DNA from: Actinomycetota bacterium
GTDB taxonomy: Bacteria > Actinomycetota > Thermoleophilia > UBA2241
Length of the DNA: 22,159 nucleotides
Direction: 5' to 3'
NCBI GenBank assembly: GCA_012719015.1
Contig: JAAYBE010000313.1
Coordinates: forward strand, 1 to 22,159
The notes beneath the pieces are model-generated. The model made no database searches, was not told where the DNA came from, and was given only the letters and a program-made list of their open reading frames with translations. This document shows positions 6,964-14,545 of the stretch, in pieces (the first letter of the stretch is position 1; each line of letters starts with the position of its first letter). Made by a program: the position numbers and the translations under genes.

Positions 6964-7443
6964 TCAGATGAGCTCGGCCTTGCCGCCGGCCGCCTCGATC
7001 TTGGCGACGGCGCTGCGGGAGTACATATGGACGCGCACGGTGAGCGCCGTGCTGAGTTCCCCGCCGCCCAGCACCTTGATGGGCGTACGGGTGTTCTTGA
7101 CGATGCCCTTCGCCACCAGTGCCTCGGGAGTCACCTCGTCGCCGGCGGCGAACGCGCCCGCGAGACGACCGACGTTGACCGGCACCGCGGAAGTGCGGAA
7201 CGGCCCTATCGGCATGCTCTTCTTCATGTGGGGGCCGCGCAGCTTGCCGAGGCGCATGTAGAGCGGCATCTGGCCACCCTCGTAGCCCGGCCGCACACCG
7301 CCGCCGGAGCGCGCGTTGTAGCCCTTGTGGCCCCTGCCGGCCGTCTTGCCCTGCCCGCTGGCCTTGCCGCGGCCGACCCGCTTCGCCGCCTTGGTCGAGC
7401 CCGGGTTGGGGCGCAGATTGTGGAGTCCGAGTTCCTCAGTCAT
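6964..7443 (-). CDS. rplO: 50S ribosomal protein L15
   Basis: L15 is a late-assembly large-subunit protein whose long basic N-terminal arm threads into 23S rRNA. The 159-residue product opens with LGLHNLRPNPGSTKAAKRVG, followed by GRGKASGQGKTAGRGHKG and GYEGGQMPLYMRLGKLRG, the diagnostic Gly/Arg/Lys-rich arm, then the globular domain ending KIEAAGGKAEL. The ATG at 7443 lies 1 nt after the rpmD stop, so the pair is tightly coupled. It precedes secY as usual. Confidence 0.98.
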   Translation of the reverse strand: MTEELGLHNLRPNPGSTKAAKRVGRGKASGQGKTAGRGHKGYNARSGGGVRPGYEGGQMPLYMRLGKLRGPHMKKSMPIGPFRTSAVPVNVGRLAGAFAAGDEVTPEALVAKGIVKNTRTPIKVLGGGELSTALTVRVHMYSRSAVAKIEAAGGKAELI

Positions 7444-7444
7444 G

Positions 7445-7636
7445 TCACGACTTCTTCGCTGCCGGGCGCACCTCGACGAGGAACGCCACCTTCTTGACCA
7501 TGCCGCGGATCACGGGAGTGTCCTCGTGGACCACGGTGTGACGGATGCGTTTGAGGCCGAGCGCGCGCAGCGTGCCCCGGTGCTCGGGTCGATGCCCGAT
7601 CGCGCTCTTCACCTGCGTGACCTCGATCTGGCTCAT
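7445..7636 (-). CDS. rpmD: 50S ribosomal protein L30
   Basis: L30 is a small large-subunit protein found in some but not all bacterial lineages. The 63-residue product has the family pattern QVKSAIGHRPEHRGTLRALG, then LKRIRHTVVHEDTPVIRGM and VAFLVEV. The ATG at 7636 is preferred to the TTG nine bases upstream because AGGAGG is 10 nt before the ATG but only 1 nt before the TTG. It lies between rpsE (5-nt gap) and rplO (1-nt gap). Confidence 0.96.
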   Translation of the reverse strand: MSQIEVTQVKSAIGHRPEHRGTLRALGLKRIRHTVVHEDTPVIRGMVKKVAFLVEVRPAAKKS

Positions 7637-7641
7637 TCGCG

Positions 7642-8196
7642 TCAAGCCTCCTTCGCGGCCGCCGCGGCGCTCTCCGGCTCGCGCTGCGCGAGGCCGAGCA
7701 CCTCGGCGACCGGGATGCCGCGCAGACGCGCGACGCCCTCCGGCGTCTTGAGGGACTGCAGGCCCGCGACGGTGGCGCGCACCTGGTTGATGGGGTTGGC
7801 GGAGCCCAGCGACTTGGTGAGGATGTCGCGGACACCGGCCAGCTCGAGGACGGCACGGATGCCGCCGGCGGCGATGACGCCGGTGCCCGGCGCCGCCGGC
7901 TTGAGCAGCACGCGGGCGGCGCCGTAGCGGCCGATCACCTCGTGCGTGGTGGTCGTGCCGTTATAGCGCGGCACGGTGAACAGGTTCTTCTTGGCATCCT
8001 CGATCGCCTTCTGGATCGCCAGCGGCACCTCACGCGCCTTGCCGTAACCGGCGCCCACGTGCCCGTTCTCGTCGCCGACGACGACCAGAGCCGTGAAGGA
8101 GAACCGCCGGCCGCCCTTGACGACCTTGGCGACGCGGTTGATGTCGACGACGCGCTCCTTGAGCTCGTTGCCTTCGCTGAATGATCCTCTAGCCAC
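7642..8196 (-). CDS. rpsE: 30S ribosomal protein S5, GTG start
   Basis: S5 lies at the mRNA entry site with S3 and S4 and affects decoding fidelity and helicase activity. The 184-residue product has the double-stranded-RNA-binding-like N-domain (RVVDINRVAKVVKGGRRFSF, VVVGDENGHVGAGYGKAREV) and the C-domain with LLKPAAPGTGVIAGG-type motif (LLKPAAPGTGVIAAGG) and SLGSANPINQVRAT. A short Ala/Glu-rich tail follows. GTG at 8196 is the start, since MARGSF is immediately before the conserved region and no ATG is near. Confidence 0.97.
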   Translation of the reverse strand: MARGSFSEGNELKERVVDINRVAKVVKGGRRFSFTALVVVGDENGHVGAGYGKAREVPLAIQKAIEDAKKNLFTVPRYNGTTTTHEVIGRYGAARVLLKPAAPGTGVIAAGGIRAVLELAGVRDILTKSLGSANPINQVRATVAGLQSLKTPEGVARLRGIPVAEVLGLAQREPESAAAAAKEA

Positions 8197-8214
8197 GGGG
8201 TCCTATTCTCCTTG

Positions 8215-8571
8215 TCAGAAAACCAGGCCGCCCTCGCGGACGCCCTCGGCGAGAGCCTTGACTCTGCCGTGATACAGATAGCCCGAGCGGTCGAACACGA
8301 CGCGCTCGATGCCCTTCTCCCTGGCCCGCTGCGCCAGCAGCTCGCCCACCTTCTTCGCGGCCTCCGACTTGCTGACGCCGGACACCGCCTCGATCTCGGC
8401 CGACCGCGCGGCGGCGAGGGTCGCCGCCGCCGCGTCGTCCACGAGCTGCGCGTAGATCGCTTTGTTGGACCGGAACACCGAGACGCGCGGACGCTCGGCG
8501 GTGCCGCTGATGCGCCCGCGGATACGGCGCTTGCGCCGGGCTCGGGCCTCTCTGATGCTGGGTGAGCTCAT
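8215..8571 (-). CDS. rplR: 50S ribosomal protein L18
   Basis: L18 binds 5S rRNA and, with L5, anchors it to the central protuberance of the large subunit. The 118-residue product has the basic N-terminus (REARARRKRRIRGRISGTAE), RPRVSVFRSNKAIYAQLVDD, the AAKKVGELLAQRAREKGI helix and the closing VVFDRSGYLYHGRVKALAEG, all family signatures. The ATG at 8571 is 33 nt after the rplF stop. Position between rplF and rpsE is the conserved one. Confidence 0.98.
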   Translation of the reverse strand: MSSPSIREARARRKRRIRGRISGTAERPRVSVFRSNKAIYAQLVDDAAAATLAAARSAEIEAVSGVSKSEAAKKVGELLAQRAREKGIERVVFDRSGYLYHGRVKALAEGVREGGLVF

Positions 8572-8604
8572 CTTCCCGTCGTTCCTCTTCTTTCAGGCAG
8601 CGGC

Positions 8605-9138
8605 CTAGGCGCGCTTGCCGGCCTTGCGCTGGACGTGTTCGCCGGCGTACCGGATGCCCTTGCCCTTGTACGGCTCGGGGGGCCGGATGGAGCGGACTTT
8701 GGCGGCGACCTCGCCCACCACCTGCTTGTCGATGCCCTTGACGACGACCACGGTCTGCTGCGGCGTCTCGAACGTGACCTGGTCCGGCGGCTCGATGACC
8801 ACGGGGTGGCTGTAGCCCACCAGCAGCTCCAGGGCGTCTCCCTTGATGCTGGCGCGGTAGCCCACGCCGACGATCTCGAGACGCTTCTCGAAGCCGTCGG
8901 TGACGCCGGTCACCATGTTGGCGATCAGCGACCGGGTGAGGCCGTGCAGGGAGCGGTGCTGGCCGCTGTCGCTGGGCCGCTTGACCTCGATGACGCCCTC
9001 GCCGACCTCGACCAGCATCTCGCGGGGCACCCTCTGGGTGAGCTCTCCCTTCGGCCCCTTCACGGTGACGACGGCGTTGTCGTACTTGAACTCCACGCTG
9101 TCCGGCAGCGGGATCGGTGCTTTTCCGATTCTCGACAT
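8605..9138 (-). CDS. rplF: 50S ribosomal protein L6
   Basis: L6 sits near the sarcin-ricin loop and the GTPase centre of the large subunit. The 177-residue product contains two repeated alpha/beta domains: MSRIGKAPIPLPDSVEF at the start, HGLTRSLIANMVTGVTDGFE at the domain junction, and the signature PPEPYKGKGIRYAGEHVQRK near the end. Length is normal and the ATG at 9138 is unambiguous. It lies 9 nt after rpsH in the spc operon. Confidence 0.98.
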   Translation of the reverse strand: MSRIGKAPIPLPDSVEFKYDNAVVTVKGPKGELTQRVPREMLVEVGEGVIEVKRPSDSGQHRSLHGLTRSLIANMVTGVTDGFEKRLEIVGVGYRASIKGDALELLVGYSHPVVIEPPDQVTFETPQQTVVVVKGIDKQVVGEVAAKVRSIRPPEPYKGKGIRYAGEHVQRKAGKRA

Positions 9139-9147
9139 GTCCCGTCC

Positions 9148-9546
<399 letters not shown>

Positions 9547-9559
9547 CGTCCTCGCCTCC

Positions 9560-9745
9560 TCACCAGCTCGCCTTGGAAAGACCCGGGATGACGCCCTGGT
9601 GCGCCACCTCGCGCAGACAGATGCGGCAGAGCCCGAACTTGCGGTAATAGGCCCGTGGACGGCCGCAGCGCTGGCAGCGGTTGTACTCCCGCGTCCGGTA
9701 GCGCTGCGTGCGTCCTGCCTTCACCACGAGGGATGTCTTGGCCAT
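9560..9745 (-). CDS. rpsN: 30S ribosomal protein S14, type Z (zinc ribbon)
   Basis: S14 stabilises the head of the small subunit. The 61-residue product is the short zinc form: MAKTSLVVKAGRTQRYRTRE, then CQRCGRP and CRICLRE, two CxxC pairs for zinc, then the usual ending GVIPGLSKASW. The longer zinc-free S14 is absent from this cluster; high-GC Gram-positives often keep a zinc-independent paralogue elsewhere under Zur control, which this window cannot show. The ATG at 9745 lies 13 nt after rplE. Confidence 0.98.
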   Translation of the reverse strand: MAKTSLVVKAGRTQRYRTREYNRCQRCGRPRAYYRKFGLCRICLREVAHQGVIPGLSKASW

Positions 9746-9758
9746 GCTTCAGCAGCTC

Positions 9759-10301
9759 CTAGTTGGCACGGAACGGCATGCCCAGCTTGGCCAGCAGGGC
9801 GCGCCCTTCCTCGTCCGTCTTGGCGGTCGTCGTGATCACGATGTTGAGACCGCGGAACGTCTCCACCGAGTCGTAGTCGATCTCGGGGAAGATGGTCTGC
9901 TCGCGCACGCCCATGGCGAAGTTGCCGCGCCCATCGAACTGACCGGGGTCGATGCCGCGGAAGTCGCGGATGCGTGGCAGGGCGATCGACACGAGCCGAT
10001 CGATCATCTCGTACATGCGCTCCCCGCGCAGGGTGACGCGGCAGCCGATCGACATGCCCTCGCGGAGCTTGAAGCCGGCGATCGACTTGCGCGCCTTGGT
10101 GATCGCCGGCCGCTGACCGGTGATCAGGGCGAGCTCCTCGACCGCTTCGTCGAGCAGCTTCGCGTTCGTCTTGGCGTCACCCACGCCCATGTTGAGCGTG
10201 ACCTTGGTGACGCGTGGGACCTCCATCACGTTGCGGTAGCCGAACTCGTCCTTGAGCTCGGGCACGATCTCGCTGAAATACTTGTCCTTGAGCCTGGCCA
10301 T
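9759..10301 (-). CDS. rplE: 50S ribosomal protein L5
   Basis: L5 binds 5S rRNA in the central protuberance and contacts P-site tRNA. The 180-residue product has the typical opening LKDKYFSEIVPELKDEFGYR, the KVTLNMGVGDA motif, the ITGQRPAITKARKSIAGFKL core and the ending RALLAKLGMPFR. The ATG at 10301 is 4 nt after the rplX stop. Gene order rplX-rplE-rpsN-rpsH is the standard spc order. Confidence 0.98.
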   Translation of the reverse strand: MARLKDKYFSEIVPELKDEFGYRNVMEVPRVTKVTLNMGVGDAKTNAKLLDEAVEELALITGQRPAITKARKSIAGFKLREGMSIGCRVTLRGERMYEMIDRLVSIALPRIRDFRGIDPGQFDGRGNFAMGVREQTIFPEIDYDSVETFRGLNIVITTTAKTDEEGRALLAKLGMPFRAN

Positions 10302-10305
10302 CTGG

Positions 10306-10641
10306 TCACGCCTTGTCGATGTCTTTGCCGCAGTTCGGGCGCCGGCACCTGCGGACCTTGGCGCCGTCCTCGGTGACCCGGTACCCGACCCGCGTGGGCT
10401 GACCGCACGCCGGGCAGACGAGCATCACGTTGGAGGCGTCCAACGGCGTCTCCTGCTCGATCACGCCGCCCTGCGGGTTCTTCTTCGGGTTCGGTTTGGT
10501 GTGCTTCTTGGCCAGGTTGAGCCGCTCCAGGACGACCCGGCGCTTCTGCGGGTCGACGCGCAGCACCTTGGCGGTCTTGCCCGCCTCCTTGCCGCTCACG
10601 ACCCGTACCTGGTCGCCCTTCTTGATCTTCATGTTCGCCAT
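10306..10641 (-). CDS. rplX: 50S ribosomal protein L24 with a C-terminal CxxC zinc-like motif
   Basis: L24 initiates large-subunit assembly. The 111-residue product has the KOW motif (KKGDQVRVVSGKEAGKTAKV) and the HTKPNPKKNPQGGVIEQETP segment. The C-terminal part contains CPAC and CRRPNC, four cysteines that could hold zinc; many bacterial L24 proteins carry a similar CxxC pair. The ATG at 10641 overlaps the rplN stop by one base (TGATG); GAGGTG lies 5 nt upstream of it. An in-frame GTG one codon earlier is a less likely start. Confidence 0.96.
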   Translation of the reverse strand: MANMKIKKGDQVRVVSGKEAGKTAKVLRVDPQKRRVVLERLNLAKKHTKPNPKKNPQGGVIEQETPLDASNVMLVCPACGQPTRVGYRVTEDGAKVRRCRRPNCGKDIDKA

Positions 10642-11009
10642 CACAGCACCTCGGGGGCGAGCGACACGATCTTCATGAAGTTCTTCTCGCGCAGCTCGCG
10701 CGCGACGGGGCCGAAGATACGGGTCCCGCGCGGGTTGTTCTGGTTGTCGATGAGGACGGCCGCATTCTCGTCGAAAGCGATGTAGGTGCCGTCCTTGCGG
10801 CCGAACTCCTTCTTGGTGCGAACGACGACCGCGCGCACCACGTCGCCCTTCTTGACGCTGCCGCCGGGCGTGGCGACCTTGACGGTGCCGACGATGATGT
10901 CGCCGACCGTGGCATAGCGCCGCCGGGAGCCGCCACGGATCCGGATACAGAGGATCTCGCGCGCGCCCGTGTTGTCGGCGACTCGTAGTCTGGACTCAAC
11001 CTGGATCAT
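10641..11009 (-). CDS. rplN: 50S ribosomal protein L14
   Basis: L14 is a highly conserved large-subunit protein that forms a bridge to the 30S subunit and is the docking site of the silencing factor RsfS. The 122-residue product starts MIQVESRLRVADNTGAREIL and includes the signature stretch with ADNTGAREILCIRIRGGSRR, VRTKKEFGRKDGTYIAFDEN and GTRIFGPVARELREKNFMKI. Length is exactly that of the family. It is the first gene of the spc operon, 21 nt after rpsQ, so S10 and spc operons are probably co-transcribed here. Confidence 0.98.
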   Translation of the reverse strand: MIQVESRLRVADNTGAREILCIRIRGGSRRRYATVGDIIVGTVKVATPGGSVKKGDVVRAVVVRTKKEFGRKDGTYIAFDENAAVLIDNQNNPRGTRIFGPVARELREKNFMKIVSLAPEVL

Positions 11010-11030
11010 TTGCTTCCTCTGACCGGACGC

Positions 11031-11489
11031 TTACTTGGCTTTCTCGAGGACCTCGAGGAGACGCCACCTTTTGGTCGCGCTCAGCGGGCGCGTCTCGACG
11101 ACCCGCACGAGGTCGCCGACGCCCGCCGTGTTCCGCTCGTCGTGGGCGTGCAGCTTGCTCGAGCGGCGGACCACCTTGCCGTAGCGCTCGTGCTTCTGCG
11201 CCACGTCGATGCGCACGACGATGGTCTTGTCCATGGCGTCGCTCACGACGACACCACGACGCTCCTTGCGGCCCGGGACCTTCGCGGGCGCCGTGCGCTC
11301 GGCCTTGGCCTTGCTCCGCGCCGCCGAGGTCTTCTTCACGGCCTTCGCCTCGGGGGCGGCGGCCTTCCGGGCGGTCGTCGGCTTCTTCGCCGCCGTCTTC
11401 CTGGCGGCCGTCTTCTTGGCGGCCGGCTTGCGCGCCGCCGACTGCTTGGGCGCGGGCTTGCCGCTGTCTGTCTTCTTCGTCGTCGCCAT
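11031..11489 (-). CDS. rpsQ: 30S ribosomal protein S17 with a long Lys/Ala-rich N-terminal extension
   Basis: S17 is an early 16S rRNA binder with an OB fold. The body (about residues 72-152) is ordinary, with RGVVVSDAMDKTIVVRIDVA, HAHDERNTAGVGDLVRVVET and RPLSATKRWRL. The first 70 or so residues are extra: repeated Ala-Lys-Lys and Lys-Pro units such as RKPAAKKTAARKTAAKK, resembling histone H1 tails and the tail of mycobacterial HupB. Family members are usually about 80-90 residues, so the 152-residue product is nearly double. The ATG at 11489 overlaps the rpmC stop by one base (TGATG), which supports this start rather than an internal one. Confidence 0.95.
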   Translation of the reverse strand: MATTKKTDSGKPAPKQSAARKPAAKKTAARKTAAKKPTTARKAAAPEAKAVKKTSAARSKAKAERTAPAKVPGRKERRGVVVSDAMDKTIVVRIDVAQKHERYGKVVRRSSKLHAHDERNTAGVGDLVRVVETRPLSATKRWRLLEVLEKAK

Positions 11490-11701
11490 CAGGCTTCACC
11501 ACCGGCAGTGCGCTCGTGCTCCCGCTCGGCCTGCAGCGTGAGCAGGCGGGCGATCTCGCGGCGCGTCGCGTTCAACTTCATGGGGTTGTCGAGCTGCCCG
11601 GTGGCGTGCTGGAAACGCAGGTTGAAGAGCTCCCTGCGCGTGTCCTTGAGGCGCATGGAGAGCTCGTCGTCGGAGAGCTCGCGGAGCTTGCTAGCCTTCA
11701 A
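11489..11701 (-). CDS. rpmC: 50S ribosomal protein L29, TTG start
   Basis: L29 lies at the polypeptide exit tunnel and, with L23, forms the docking site of trigger factor and SRP. The 70-residue product shows the family coiled-coil hairpin: KLRELSDDELSMRLKDTRRE, LFNLRFQHATGQLDNP and RREIARLLTL. No ATG exists at the family start; a TTG at 11701 gives the standard opening MKASKLREL and has GGAGG (11711-11715) 9 nt upstream. It overlaps the end of rplP by 11 nt, and its own stop overlaps the rpsQ start. Confidence 0.95.
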   Translation of the reverse strand: MKASKLRELSDDELSMRLKDTRRELFNLRFQHATGQLDNPMKLNATRREIARLLTLQAEREHERTAGGEA

Positions 11702-12116
11702 AGAGACCGCCCTCCCTGGTCACGAACTTGCACTTGATGGGCAGCTTGTGCGCCGCCAGACGCATCGCCTCGCGGGCCACAGGCTCGCTGACCCCGGCCA
11801 GCTCGAACATGACCTTGCCCGGCTTGACCACGGCGACCCACGACTCGGGCGAGCCCTTGCCGCCGCCCATACGGGTCTCCGCAGCCTTGCGCGTGACGGG
11901 CTTGTGGGGGAACACGTTGATCCACACCTTGCCGCCACGCTTGATGTGACGGGTCATGGCGATACGGGCGGCCTCGATCTGGCGGTTGGTGATCCAGCCG
12001 CGCTCGGTCGCCTTCAGGCCGTACTGGCCGAACTCGACCGTCGTGCCGCCCTTGGCCTCGCCGGCCATGCGGCCGCGCTGTTGTTTTCTGTGCTTGACTC
12101 TCTTCGGCAGGAGCAT
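11691..12116 (-). CDS. rplP: 50S ribosomal protein L16
   Basis: L16 lies near the A site and peptidyl-transferase centre and is needed for late 50S maturation. The 141-residue product begins MLLPKRVKHRKQQRGRM and contains EFGQYGLKATERGWITNRQI, the conserved RMGGGKGSPESWVAVVKPGK and the ending AAHKLPIKCKFVTR. Length and motifs are standard. The ATG at 12116 has AGGAG about 3 nt upstream. It follows rpsC by 18 nt and overlaps rpmC. Confidence 0.98.
   Translation of the reverse strand: MLLPKRVKHRKQQRGRMAGEAKGGTTVEFGQYGLKATERGWITNRQIEAARIAMTRHIKRGGKVWINVFPHKPVTRKAAETRMGGGKGSPESWVAVVKPGKVMFELAGVSEPVAREAMRLAAHKLPIKCKFVTREGGLFEG
11711..11715 (-). promoter_or_regulatory. Ribosome binding site that supports the rpmC TTG start
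   Basis: The minus strand reads GGAGG here, 9 nt before the TTG at 11701-11699. The site is inside the last codons of rplP. No ATG or GTG lies at a suitable distance. Confidence 0.6.
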
Positions 12117-12134
12117 GATCTACGTCCTCTCCCG

Positions 12135-13061
12135 TCAGCTCTCGGTCGTGGGAGCGGTCGGCTTGGGCTCCGCCGGCGCCGGCTTGGGCCGGTCGGCGGT
12201 CCTGGGGGCGGCACTGCGGTTCGGCGCCTGCCTGCCCATCGGGGCCTTCGGTCCGACTGAGCGCTGCTCCCCGCGTGGCCCTCGACCGGGGCCGCCGGGG
12301 CCACGGCTGGGACCGCGGCCGGGGCCACGGCCGGGACCGCCGTCCCGGCGCGGCCGGCGCTCGCGCGGACCGCGGTCGTCGCGGCGCTGCTCGTCGCGCT
12401 CGAGGCGCGCCTTGGTCTCGTCCATCGGGTAACCTTCGGGCAGGATCTCGCCCTTGTTGATCCACACCTTGACCCCGATGCGGCCGAACGTGGTACGCGC
12501 CTCGCGGAAGCCGTAGTCGATGTCCGCGCGCAGCGTGTGGAGCGGCACGCGGCCCTCGCTGTAATGCTCGTTGCGCGCCATCTCCGCTCCGCCGAGGCGA
12601 CCTCCGCAGCGCACGCGCATCCCCGCGGCACCTGAGCGCATGGCGCTCGTCAGGGCGCGCTTCATGGCGCGGCGGAAGCTGACCCGGTTCTCGAGCTGCT
12701 CGGCGATGGACTGCGCGACCAGCACGGCGTCGAGCTCCGGCCGTTTGACCTCGATGATGTTCACCTGGATGCTCTTGCGGGTCATGGCGTGGATCTCTTT
12801 GCGCAGAGCATCGACCTCGGAGCCGCTCTTGCCGATCACGATCCCCGGACGCGCCGTATGGATGTCGATGGTGATGTTGTTCTGATCCTTGCGGATCATG
12901 ATGCGCGACAGTCCGGCGTGGGAGAGCTTCCGCAGGATGTGCAGGCGGATGCGCTCATCCTCGGCCAGGAACTGCTTGAACTCCTTCTCCGTGTACCAGT
13001 GCGACTTCCAGTCGTGGATGACTCCGACGCGGAAACCGCCGGGATGCACTTTCTGGCCCAT
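12135..13061 (-). CDS. rpsC: 30S ribosomal protein S3 with an Arg/Gly/Pro-rich C-terminal tail
   Basis: S3 lines the mRNA entry tunnel and contributes to ribosomal helicase activity. The body (residues 1 to about 220) is normal: MGQKVHPGGFRVGV at the start, a KH domain with the GxxG loop IGKSG (76-80), and the C-domain with GRLGGAEMARNE, GRVPLHTLRADIDYG and GVKVWINKGE. The remaining 88 or so residues form a low-complexity tail: first Arg/Asp-rich, then repeats such as GGPGRGPGRGPSRG (241-254), then Pro/Ala/Lys-rich to the end. Total 308 residues against roughly 210-280 in most bacteria. The ATG at 13061 overlaps the rplV stop by one base (TGATG). Confidence 0.96.
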   Translation of the reverse strand: MGQKVHPGGFRVGVIHDWKSHWYTEKEFKQFLAEDERIRLHILRKLSHAGLSRIMIRKDQNNITIDIHTARPGIVIGKSGSEVDALRKEIHAMTRKSIQVNIIEVKRPELDAVLVAQSIAEQLENRVSFRRAMKRALTSAMRSGAAGMRVRCGGRLGGAEMARNEHYSEGRVPLHTLRADIDYGFREARTTFGRIGVKVWINKGEILPEGYPMDETKARLERDEQRRDDRGPRERRPRRDGGPGRGPGRGPSRGPGGPGRGPRGEQRSVGPKAPMGRQAPNRSAAPRTADRPKPAPAEPKPTAPTTES

Positions 13062-13405
13062 CAGGAACGGCCCTCCCCCTGGTCGACCGAGACGGTGATA
13101 TGGCTGGTGCGCTTGCGGATGCGGTTCACGCGGCCCATGGCGCGGAACTGCCACCGTTTGAGGGTCGGACCCTCATCGACGCGCACCTCCCTGACATAGA
13201 GGTCGTCGGCGGAGAGGGCGTTGTTGTGCTCGGCGTTGGCGACTGCGGAATCGAGGACCGCGGCCACGAGGCGCGCCGAATTGCGGTTGGCGAAGAACAG
13301 CGCGCTGCGCGCCTCGGCCACGGACTTGCCGCGGATGAGGTCGGCCGCCTCGCGCGCCTTGCGCGGGGCCACGCGGACGAACCTGGCTTGGGCTCTGACT
13401 GCCAT
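13061..13405 (-). CDS. rplV: 50S ribosomal protein L22
   Basis: L22 has a beta-hairpin that lines the narrow part of the nascent-peptide exit tunnel, a site of macrolide resistance mutations. The 114-residue product has RFVRVAPRKAREAADLIRGK, SAVANAEHNN and the ending with RAMGRVNRIRKRTSHITVSV, all conserved. The ATG at 13405 lies 6 nt after rpsS; the stop overlaps the rpsC start. Nothing unusual is seen in the hairpin. Confidence 0.98.
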   Translation of the reverse strand: MAVRAQARFVRVAPRKAREAADLIRGKSVAEARSALFFANRNSARLVAAVLDSAVANAEHNNALSADDLYVREVRVDEGPTLKRWQFRAMGRVNRIRKRTSHITVSVDQGEGRS

Positions 13406-13411
13406 CCCTGC

Positions 13412-13690
13412 TTACCTTCTCGCCGAGCGGTCACCCTTGATGTGACCGCGGAACGTACGGGTGAGCGCGAACTCACCCAGCTTGTGACCGACCATCGACT
13501 CGCTGATGAAGATGGGCACGTGCTTGCGCCCGTCGTGCACCGCGATGGTGTGACCGACCATGTCGGGGAAGATCGTCGAGGCCCGCGACCAGGTCTTGAT
13601 CATCTTCTTCTGGCCGGCGGCGTTCATCTGGGCGATGCGCTTCATGAGGCGCTCGTCGACGAACGGACCCTTCTTTGCTGACCTGCTCAA
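13412..13690 (-). CDS. rpsS: 30S ribosomal protein S19, TTG start
   Basis: S19 is in the head of the small subunit with S13 and contacts A-site tRNA. The 92-residue product has the invariant MSRSAKKGPFVDERLMKRI opening, the WSRASTIFPDMVGHTIAVHD core and EFALTRTFRGH near the end. The start codon is TTG (13690-13688), placed exactly where the family begins, with AGGAGG 6 nt upstream; no ATG is available. It lies between rplB and rplV. Confidence 0.97.
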   Translation of the reverse strand: MSRSAKKGPFVDERLMKRIAQMNAAGQKKMIKTWSRASTIFPDMVGHTIAVHDGRKHVPIFISESMVGHKLGEFALTRTFRGHIKGDRSARR

Positions 13691-13696
13691 AAGGTG

Positions 13697-13702
13697 CCTC
13701 CT
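13697..13702 (-). promoter_or_regulatory. Ribosome binding site for the rpsS TTG start
   Basis: AGGAGG on the minus strand, 6 nt before the TTG at 13690-13688. Ideal spacing supports the unusual start codon. Confidence 0.7.
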
Positions 13703-13705
13703 GGC

Positions 13706-14545
13706 TTACCCGCGCTTGCCGCGCTTGCGACCGCGGATGATCAACTTGTCCGACGCCTTGTGGTTGGCGCGCGTGCGGTACCCGAGCGTCGGCACACCCC
13801 ACGGCGTGACAGGGTGACGACCGGAGGTGGTCTTGCCCTCGCCGCCGCCGTGCGGATGGTCGACAGGGTTCATGGCGGTGCCGCGCACGCTCGGCCGCAC
13901 GCCCCGCCAGCGCGACCGCCCGGCCTTTCCGCCGTCGATGTTGGAGTGGTCGGCGTTGCCGATCTCCCCGACCGTCGCGCGGCAGGTGAGACGGATGCGG
14001 CGCAGCTCCCCGGAGGGAAGGCGGACCACACCGTGCTTCTTCTCCTTGGCTTGGAGCTGGGCGCTCGTGCCGGCGCTACGCACCAGCTGCCCGCCCCGTC
14101 CCGGCTGGAGCTCGATGTTGTGGATCGTCGTGCCCGACGGGATGTTCTCGAGCGGCAGCGCGTTGCCGGGCTTGATGTCGGCGCCGGCGCCGGACTCGAC
14201 CACGTCGCCGACGCGCAGGCCCTGCGGCGCGAGGATGTAGCGCTTCTCACCGTCCGCATAGTGCAGCAGGGCGATGCGGGCTGAGCGGTTCGGGTCGTAC
14301 TCGATGTGGGCGACCTTGGCCGGCACGCCGTCCTTGTCGCGCTTGAAATCGATGATGCGGTAGCGCCGCTTGTGGCCGCCGCCGCGGTGACGCGTGGTGA
14401 TGCGCCCGTGTCCGTTGCGGCCGCCGCTCTTCTTCAGCGGCGCGACCAGCGAGCGCTCCGGCTCGCTGCGGGTGATGTCCTCGAACGTGTCGACCGTCAT
14501 GAAGCGGCGGCCGGGCGAGGTCGGCTTGAATCGCTTGATGCCCAT
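13706..14545 (-). CDS. rplB: 50S ribosomal protein L2
   Basis: L2 is required for subunit association and lies close to the peptidyl-transferase centre. The 279-residue product begins MGIKRFKPTSPGRRFMT, contains GRNGHGRITTRHRGGGHKRR, the central LRRIRLTCRATVGEIGN region and the most conserved stretch MNPVDHPHGGGEGKTTSGRH, including the His implicated in catalysis support. The ATG at 14545 overlaps the rplW stop by one base (TAATG). Length is normal for the family. Confidence 0.98.
   Translation of the reverse strand: MGIKRFKPTSPGRRFMTVDTFEDITRSEPERSLVAPLKKSGGRNGHGRITTRHRGGGHKRRYRIIDFKRDKDGVPAKVAHIEYDPNRSARIALLHYADGEKRYILAPQGLRVGDVVESGAGADIKPGNALPLENIPSGTTIHNIELQPGRGGQLVRSAGTSAQLQAKEKKHGVVRLPSGELRRIRLTCRATVGEIGNADHSNIDGGKAGRSRWRGVRPSVRGTAMNPVDHPHGGGEGKTTSGRHPVTPWGVPTLGYRTRANHKASDKLIIRGRKRGKRG

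Noticed and set aside
5700..6971. A 423-codon plus-strand open frame opposite secY
   Set aside because: Composition is dominated by Asp, Glu, His and Arg, the mirror of hydrophobic SecY codons. No domain is recognisable and no ribosome binding site supports it.
11010..12260. A 416-codon plus-strand open frame opposite rpsQ, rpmC and rplP
   Set aside because: Same antisense-shadow explanation; the Arg/Leu/Gly-rich section mirrors the S17 tail.
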